Shown in pieces: positions 49,017 through 58,000 of a DNA stretch of 64,000 nt (its first letter is position 1; each line of letters opens with the position of its first letter). The translations under genes were made by a program, and so were the position numbers. Under the pieces are notes generated by a model that was not told where the DNA came from, made no database searches, and saw nothing but the letters and a program-made list of their open reading frames with translations. This DNA comes from Synchiropus splendidus (taxonomy: Eukaryota > Chordata > Actinopteri > Syngnathiformes > Callionymidae). Where the stretch lies: positions 21,358,501 to 21,422,500 of the forward strand of contig NC_071342.1 of assembly GCF_027744825.2 (NCBI RefSeq). The letters run 5' to 3'.

Positions 49017-52000
49017 AACTGCGGCAGACTCCTTATTGTTGGCTGCCTAAATGCCCTCCACACTCTTTAACTGCACTTTTGGAACACGTTTAAACAGTAA
49101 TAAAACATGTCAGGAACATCTGCTCTGTTCGCCACCATAGTTGCTCTGAGACCCCAGGCACTCACAGACCAAGGTAAACTGAGGTGCCACTGTATGCATT
49201 TCCAGGCTCAGGAAAGCTCCATGTGACGTCTGCGTTCATGACCCTGAACTGACTCTTCAGACAGAGTCCATTGTTAACATTTATGATGGAGGACAAACAC
49301 GACATGATGGTGATGGAAAGCCACATAAGTAAGCTACGCTTAAGATGTTGTTTTGTGTTTCCAGATTGTGTTCTTGACTTGGTTCCACTCCATTAACTTC
49401 AGTATTGTTTCTCTAATCACAAAATCCTTTATCGTCTGGTCCTGACTGCATAAATCCCAATGACAAGCTGGTCCTCATGGCCTCTGGAGCCTCGGGGGAG
49501 CGAGCGTGAAAAACATTTTCCAGATTGGACTTTGATCGGGGCTTAGTGCGTGGGGGGCAGCAGCCTCTCCATACTGTCCATGAATATTCATCCGTCTATT
49601 GTCAATTATTCATCACCGTGCGCCATGAAGTGTTGCGATGCATCGAAGTTCTCCTGGATGGGAAGGTGCGAGTGGAGTTTTTCTTAACCACACTGCACCT
49701 CCACTTCCTCCTCCGCCTCATGTGATCGGGCTTAATGAGGTATCGGTCAGTTATTGACCAGGCAGCGGAGACAATCACGGGGTCGGCGAGGTGAGACCTG
49801 CTATTGATGGCTGCGTCCTCCCAGCAAAGACGTTGCTGTTGCATGTTTTATTTATTCACAAGCGTGTTGGCTCGCCGTCACGCTGATTGAAGGAGTGGAG
49901 CGAGGCTGGTCATTATGGGATGGAAGTTAATTAGGTTATTGTTTCCATCTCCTGATGAGAGGGTGTGCGTTTGATGAAAAGGGATTCACTTATTTATCAC
50001 CAATATGAAGATGCGGCTGCACTGAAATGTCATTGCACGTTTGGTTCGGGCAGAAATGAGGCTAAAATGCTTCTTCTTCTTCCGGCTTCTCCCTTCAGGG
50101 GTGGCCACAGCGGATCATCTTCCTCCATCTCAACCTGTCCTCTGCTTCCTCTTCTCTCAAACCTACAAACCTCATGTCCTCCTTCACCACCTCCATCCAT
50201 CTCCTCTTTGACCTTCCTCTCCACCTTCTGCCTGGCAGTTCCAACCTCAACATCTTCATCTACCAATGTACTGTCTCTCTCTCCTCTGTACATGTCCAAA
50301 CCATCTCCATCCAGCCTCTCTGACTTGGTCTCCTAAACACCTGAGCACATGTGCTGTCCCTCTGATCCTATCCATCCTGCTCACTCCCAGAGAGAAGCTC
50401 AGCATCTTCATCTCTGCTGGTGTTAATAGTAATTTGACCAACGATCATGTTCCATTTGTGTGGGGAATATGTTCTAATGTAGGCGTGGAAACCGAACACA
50501 CAATTTAGATACAAACACATGAAAAACACACATTGAAAACACACAGAAAATGATCAAATGATGACCCAACTAGGGAAATAATGTATTATTTGAGATATGA
50601 AAACACAACAAACACACTCTAAAACAAGACAAACAAAACTCAACAACTACATACACACAACTGAAACTGAAAAAGACTAGAGAAAAAGATCTCTTTATGT
50701 ATCACAAACTCAGCAACTGATACAAAACCATTGTAGCCAACCATTTTGACTGAAACACTCTTGTAAAAACCTGCATCAGTAAGGAGTCGCTGTGTGGGAA
50801 CGTCAACCGTTCACCTGGACCTCCACTGCACGAGGTCCAGTCCTTCCCACCAGCGGGGACCCTTCTGATCGTCACACATAGTGAAGCAAGAAGGTGTTGC
50901 GTGTCTCTCATCAGCTGTGATTCACTCCTCTCACCCTGCAGAGACTTCAGATCAATGATTGAGCTGCTATAAAAAGCAGCTTGGCTCTTCTCCTCTCACC
51001 TCATCCCTTCTTCTCTCAGCAACACCACACGCACTCTGCTTTCATCATGGAGACCTGCAAATTATTTTGGGAAAACTTCTCATTGGAAAGATGGAGTCCT
51101 GCTTCTCCCCCACATCTCTTTCATGGCAGCGGACCCTCTTCCTCTTTCCTCCGCTCCGTACAGATCTCTCTCGCGCCCACGTCCACCCACTCGCCAGCTC
51201 AGTCTCTCCTCGTCTGTCTTCCAGATGATCCAATGGATTAACCACTGCTGCTCCGACCTTTGACCTCTCTCTGTTGTCATGGTGAATGAGGGATATTCCT
51301 CAAATCCGTGACGCGCACACACCACCGTGAGCGGAGACTCACATTAGCTGAAACGCTGGCCACCTTGTGACCACATAAGGATAGTGCGTCTTCGCCGTGT
51401 GTGTGTGTGTCACTGTGCGTATGCGCGCACATGTGTGTGTACAAGTGAAGTTCAGACGGAGGTATGCATCTTTCCCATATTTGGCCTTTGAGAGGACCAA
51501 TCCCAGGGGGAGAAATGCTGAAACAAATCCAGCTGGCAGCTTCTGCACTGGGTCTCTGACAGGGCAGATGTGTCCTCAGTGTGTGCGCGCCCTCATTGAA
51601 CCATTGATTCAACCCTGCTATTCTTGATTTTCATGATATATTTAGAGGCATTTCCCCCCCAAAAAATGTTTTATTATATTTCAGATATATATATAAAATA
51701 TTTTAGAATTCTTTGCCTATTTTCTTTGGTTTTATTCATCAATTTATTTTTTCTATTACATAAAAAAATAAACATTATAAATAGTTTATCACATCTTTAT
51801 TTGCCTTATTATGCAATTGTTATTTTTTTTAAAGTTTATTTATTTATCTTCTGAAATAAGATACATCACGGGTCACCGACCTTTTAGCAACTACAAGCTA
51901 CTCCAAGTTCACTGTGTGACCTGAAGGGCTGCCATCGGTTCAGCACACACTTCTGAAATCACCATATACAAGTAACACCCGACTTGCGACCTGCTCAACT

Positions 52001-55000
52001 TACATCCACCCGTACTTTCAACCACGGCCAGTAGATGCTTTTTTTTCTTATTCAATGTCTGGCATCCCAGCATCTCACTCTCACACAGAGATCTATCACT
52101 ACAGTAGCACCTATAACCCTCGCGTCGGCTATTTTGAATGGCATTCGACTTGCGTCCAAGCTCACTTACGACCGGTTGGTTGGACCCGATCCTGGATGTC
52201 GCCGGCCTTCGCTTCATGTACTCAATGCCGCAACATTGCAAACCAGGGAGAAGATGTTATCCCTCAGTTGACTTCTGCCACGTCGTGCCACTGGTAGAGA
52301 AGGCTGTTGGTTTGATCATGGGCTTCATGAGAAGCTCCTCAACTGAAGCCGCTGCTATTCAGATCTCTCTTCTCTGTCTCTGATGAATGACAGTGCTCTT
52401 CTATAGTACTTTTAAGGCAGATGCGTGGGCTGTTCTACTCAGAGTCTCTCCTTGATGCCAGAAATTCTCTTTTTCTACAGAGAAAAGTAGAAATCCCAGG
52501 TCAACTTTGTCTTTTGGCTCAGCTCTTTCCCTTCAGTCCTCATGACTGAAGACACTGCAGAGCTTTGTGTCTGTTGTGCTTTAAAAAAAAGGCCCTTCAT
52601 CTTCTTTAACTGAATAATTTGCTGATCACTCACTAGTGGACCCGCCGTGTTGAGGATGATATATCAGCTCCTTCAGTGTGGCTAACACTCGTCTGCTTGC
52701 ACAGCGACAAGCCTAAGTGGGACAGTGTGTGGGACATTTTATTCGCAGCGTTTCCCATTTTTCTGCCTTGCATCATCCTGCGAGAATCCAACCTACAGTT
52801 GCTCCTTTTCTCCGGCTGCTTGCGTGTATTTTTAAACTGTATCTGCTGCGGACGCTCCGTGTGCCGGTGGCCCATTTATTGCGCTCTGCCTTGAGGGGAA
52901 TTCTGATGATATTCTTGGTTGATATTCTTCCGCTGGAGCTCTGCAAAAGTACATACTGTACTTTTCCTTGAATGTCCTGGAGATCTGATTGTTAATAGGA
53001 CAGCAGATGAAAGGCGGCGCATCACAGCAGTGAAAGAGGACGCGTGTGGAAGCTGTGGTTTTATGACAAAACATTCATTCTAGCTTAAAATTGTGATTTA
53101 TTCAGGAGTCGGTTTCGCTTTTCTTTTTGCCCAAGTGGTCCTCTGACCAGATCAGTTTAGCCGTGGCGGTAATCTGATATCACTCGGACGTGGTGACCAG
53201 CTGACCAGATGATATGTCCCCTCTATGAAGCAGCTGCCTACTCCTGTCTCAGAAGTGTGATGGCGCTCCCAGATTATCTCCAAGGAGATCTCAGCTCAAC
53301 CAGAGTTGTAGCGGCGCGTCAGCGCTTCAGTTCCCATCGCTCTCGGAAGAATTCAGTTTCCATTTAGACCCTTCCTGCAGGATCCTCCGGCCTCTGATTT
53401 ATTTGTTTACATGTTTTTAGGTTTTCAATTTCAGTTTTGTGTCGCTTGACCATGTATCTTCTCATCATGAAATGAAATCCTTACGCTCATGTTGTTGAGA
53501 TAACTCACCTTTTATGTCTTACTGAGCTCGGCCTTTAACTCAGCGGTCGACCTGATGAAGAACAAAAGCTGGTGACATGATGTTCTCACTTCACCGGGGG
53601 TGAGGGGGAGTGTGAGGGAAAGCCCATGACTGGAAGTCATGTCGAGCTGAAGCAGCCCCTGAGGTGCAGTCCATAATAACCACGACCAACATGTTCACTT
53701 ATTCACTACGCGCCACTGAACTCGCTCCTGTCCGTGCACGTGGCGGAGCTTTTAGAGTGCGCGAGGCCAGTACAGTGGGCTCACAGTTCTGCTCAGCTGC
53801 CGGTATTTTTGGAGGGTGAGGGTGTGGTGGGCAGGGAGCGCAGCAACACCCTGGTATGCCGCGCGCGTTCGTGCTGAGCTCCAGCCGTGTTTTATTGGAG
53901 CCCACTGGGCCACGTCCGTGCGCCGTTCCTGTTCATCTGTCAGGCTCGGCGCCTTGTCAGCCGTTACACATTTGGCCTCCCCTCCTCTTAACCTCATTAC
54001 GGTAAGTGTTTTGGTTGACGTGTGTGTATGTGCGGCATGTGGCGCATGTGAGTGAGAGGCAGCGCTCAGATGGGGAGCTGATCCTGAAACGCGGCCCAGT
54101 CTCGCTTCCGGCGATGGCATGAAATGAATCTGACCCACTCCCAACATCCTCCACATCTCTGCTGCTCTGAGTCAGCCGCACACACTGGCCTCGTCCGACA
54201 CACACACACACACACACACAGACGCCTCACGTATGCCGCCATACGCTCTCAAGGACGAGGACTCGTTGAATGAATTGTGTCCCAATTATCCGAGCCATCG
54301 CTCTGCGCGTGTTGGCTGATTAGATCATGCAAATGCATTATTTATAACGCTGGTTCTGGCTGCTTCATGGCATCGCCTAGCAACCAGAGAAATGTATTCT
54401 GTTGAGGAAGACCTGCAGTGGAGAGAGGCAAAGGACTGGAAATAACTCTGTGGAGTTGGCTGCCGCCGCTGTTGGCTCATCTGGGTTCACTTATTTGTGT
54501 TTGTTGACGCCACCATTTTCATTTCCACGTATCGCCCTTTCACTCTCGCTCCTCGCCAGGTTGGCTTGTTCTCAGACTCTTAATGAGCCTTCCTGTCCCA
54601 TTAGACACTTGATCCGGCCCGTCAGAACCACCTGCCTGCAGCCCAGCAGACCCTCTCCGGCTGCGTCCAAACCTCCCTGCGACGTACGTCATTGCGATTG
54701 GACTTGGATGGAAGTGCAAAGTATGTTGGAAACTTGGTGCTTTGCTCTCAGTTTGTCATCTCGCTCGCAGCCTGGCAGCTCATAGCTCAGCTCAACATGG
54801 CAACAGGGGCTTTCACCACTAAATTTAGAGTTCAGCTGGGTCACCAATGTCCGGAAGACGTTCATGCGTTTGACTGGAACTAGTTTGTATTTTGTGTTTG
54901 TGTGACGCCAGAGAAAGCCGCCCCATTTAATGCATCACCCACTCAAACAAGCCAGCAGACTCCTACTGTGCCTCCGCCATTCATTTTGCTGCAATGAATT

Positions 55001-58000
55001 ATGGGTCGCAAAATGTGTCATAAAACATACATCGCCCATTTGGTTGTGTCTGGTCAATTTTGATGATGTATCAAAAACATTATGGCCACCCTTGACTGAA
55101 GCCAATGGCTGAATGAGGTAGCTAGTTCATAAGCACTTGGTGTTATGGCAGGAAAGACAGTCAGGCAGCTTCAAACAGCCTCCTCATCCTAACCCTAACC
55201 CCAACTATAGACTCAGGAAGAGGGATGGTTGTAGCATTTAGAACCAACTAGGAGGCGCTCATGGGCCATAACAGCCTTCCCTACCAACTAGGAGGCAGAG
55301 GATGTTATTTGAATGAATGGGTGATGTGTAACTCTGAAAACCACCCATTCACTGGGATCACTGCATCTGAATAGGGTGGTTGTTTCCAGCATCAGGTCGA
55401 ACCATTGTGCTGATGGAAGGTGAGGGAGTTTATTATGTTATATTATGTGTTCCAGTCCCCTGCGCTCCCATGAAATCCCTGGGAACGATGTAGTGCATGT
55501 GGCATTGCAATGCTCTCAAAAACAGACCTGCTGCGGCGCATGCTTGCACGCAGTGTACAACTCCAGAAACAAGATGAACATGAGAAACACAAGACTTAAT
55601 GTTTCTATTTCCAAATAGCCCCACAGCTGTTGCAGAACCAGCTCAACTCTGGCGTCCACCATGTTTGTTGTTGAGAAGTTCTGACTCGTGAGTCATCGTT
55701 TTCAAACACGAAACCAGCCTGGACCTGAATATCTATGGAGACAATGGAATTGTCTTGTAAGTTTGCGATGGTCGTCGTCCCCTTGGCTTCAGTCACATGG
55801 TGTCGGAAGTGGCGGCAACTTTGGCTGACTCGGCAGAGTCGAGCTAGAAGGACTCGGACGCACAAAGTGCCTCGACAGCATTATGGCCGACTCAGTCCAA
55901 TTCCCTGAAAACAAGCTCTTGTGACATTTACACTGACGACCCCCCGCTCCCTTGATTGTTGGCTGCTTTTCAAGCCTAAATTTGTCCAGGAAGATGAAAA
56001 CGCTGGCCTTTCCTCAGATTGGCTGAGCTCAGATCAGTTATGCTTTAAATGGCAGGCCCAAAAAGAAGCCTGCGCCGCCAAGCTGAAGGAGATCAGGCGA
56101 GGTGAAAGTGGAGACAGATGGCAGCGAGTTGTTACTGTACCACGGGTTCAGTGTGTACAACCTTGTGCAGGAAAACACTGTTCCTAAAAACAATACACCC
56201 CCAGTCTGCTCGCTCGCCTGTCCTCTTTATTTACACGACTATTATCAGAATATGAAACCCTTTCCAGCCTGTTCTGACTTTGACACATTCAATAGACCTC
56301 AAACTATGAATATCTGCCTGCACTGTTGGTAGATGAAGCGTCACCATGTTCAGTAATTTGAGTCCTTCCCAATATGTTATGGTTTACCTGTAGGTCCAAC
56401 TTCATGCTTCATGAAGATGAGGATGAAAATGTTTTGGTTTTTCTGAAGCATAGTGCAGAGCAGAGGGAGGGTAAGGGGGGGACCTCCTTGACAATCTTTA
56501 TTAAAGTTTCACCAACACACCTGAGGAACAAGGCATAGATATTCAGTATGAAATGATCATACATGGTCTTCAAAGGTGGTTCTGCTGAATCCAGTTCTAA
56601 GTGAATCAAAGCGAGAACCGGAAACTAGTCTTTGTGACGTCACTGGACGCAGAACCGTAGCTTGCAGGGAAAGAAGCTCTTCAGCCTCAGTATCAGAGGA
56701 GGGATGCTGAACCGTTGCGTGACCGCTGGATGTTCTGGTCATGACAGTGAGCATGGAAGCCTGTTCTTCTAACCAAAAGATGAAGAGCATCATGAGGAAT
56801 AGGTGAAGCAAGTTTAAAGACTGAGGAACCAGTGGCAGCCATCTGCGTTTGGCTGGTTTGCAGGATTATTTTGCCATGAAAGTTTGCCTCCAGCGGGTTA
56901 TGAAACCGACTGCAGATGCCCAGGGATTTCAAACGTAACCGGTACATGTTTTGTCCCTTCATAAAAGAGTTATACATTACATTTACATTACCGGTCAATG
57001 TTGTTGTCCGTCTCTGATCCGTTCAGACACTTCATCCTCTCACAATAGTCATCGATTGCACAACGTGCTTTGAATACAAATAAGCCCTTCATTTACATGA
57101 ACCTGCTCTTCTTCCTCTGAAGCCATTGACAAATCCCTCATTACATCCAACATCAGAAGGTGGCATTTGACCCACTTATCGGAGCCTTGACAGAATCACC
57201 GTATGTGGAAGCGGAATTCTACTGATGTTGTTTCTATACACACAATCAAAACCCAGTATTTCCTCTCTCTAGTTATGTATCGGTTGATATTGGTGACACT
57301 TTAAGGGGTGTATATAATATGTGTATGTGAAATGAGGTAGTGTGGACCGTAATTTCTGAACTATAGAGCGCACCGGAACATTTAAGAAGGCGATAGATCT
57401 TGTTCATACATAAGCCACAGTGGTCTATAAGCCGCGGATGCAGTGCTGCTGTTGTGCGCTAGTTTTAGTCCGTAAATTACGGTCAATAAAATACTGTATG
57501 ATTATAAAAACTAGCGCAAACCTCCACCTCCGTCCCAGTCTCCCAATAACAAAGTCAACTTGAAAAAACAGACAATTCCAGGATCCAAATGGTCCCAGTG
57601 TCAATGAGTGCTTTAAAAAAAGAATCCAGGATCCTGATCCGGATCACTCCCAAACTAAATAAAAACAGACAAACCAACAGTGTCAAAAACATAACGCCTT
57701 CGGCGGAGATTAATATTCTAATGTTTTGACCTAATTCCTCTTCTTCCGATTTTCTCCCATTAGACCTGAGTTTGTGCGCACACAAACACACACTTGAGTA
57801 CAGCCTGACAAAAGGTAACGTTCTGTCCCTGCAGGACCTTCTCTTCCTCTGTTCCGCGCTGCCAAGAAAGAAAGGAAGACAAAAGTGTCGAAGAACGATT
57901 GTGACATCTGTGTGTGTCTCACTGAACGTTACATCAGAGCCCCTAGACAGCAAAGTGAACTCAGCCCAATTAATCTGCCGCTTGTGAGCCGCGTCGAAAG

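Noticed and set aside
55187..55205. CCTAACCCTAACCCC telomere-like repeat (also GGGTTAGGGTT near 14703)
   Set aside because: Only two to three units; too short to be an interstitial telomere array.
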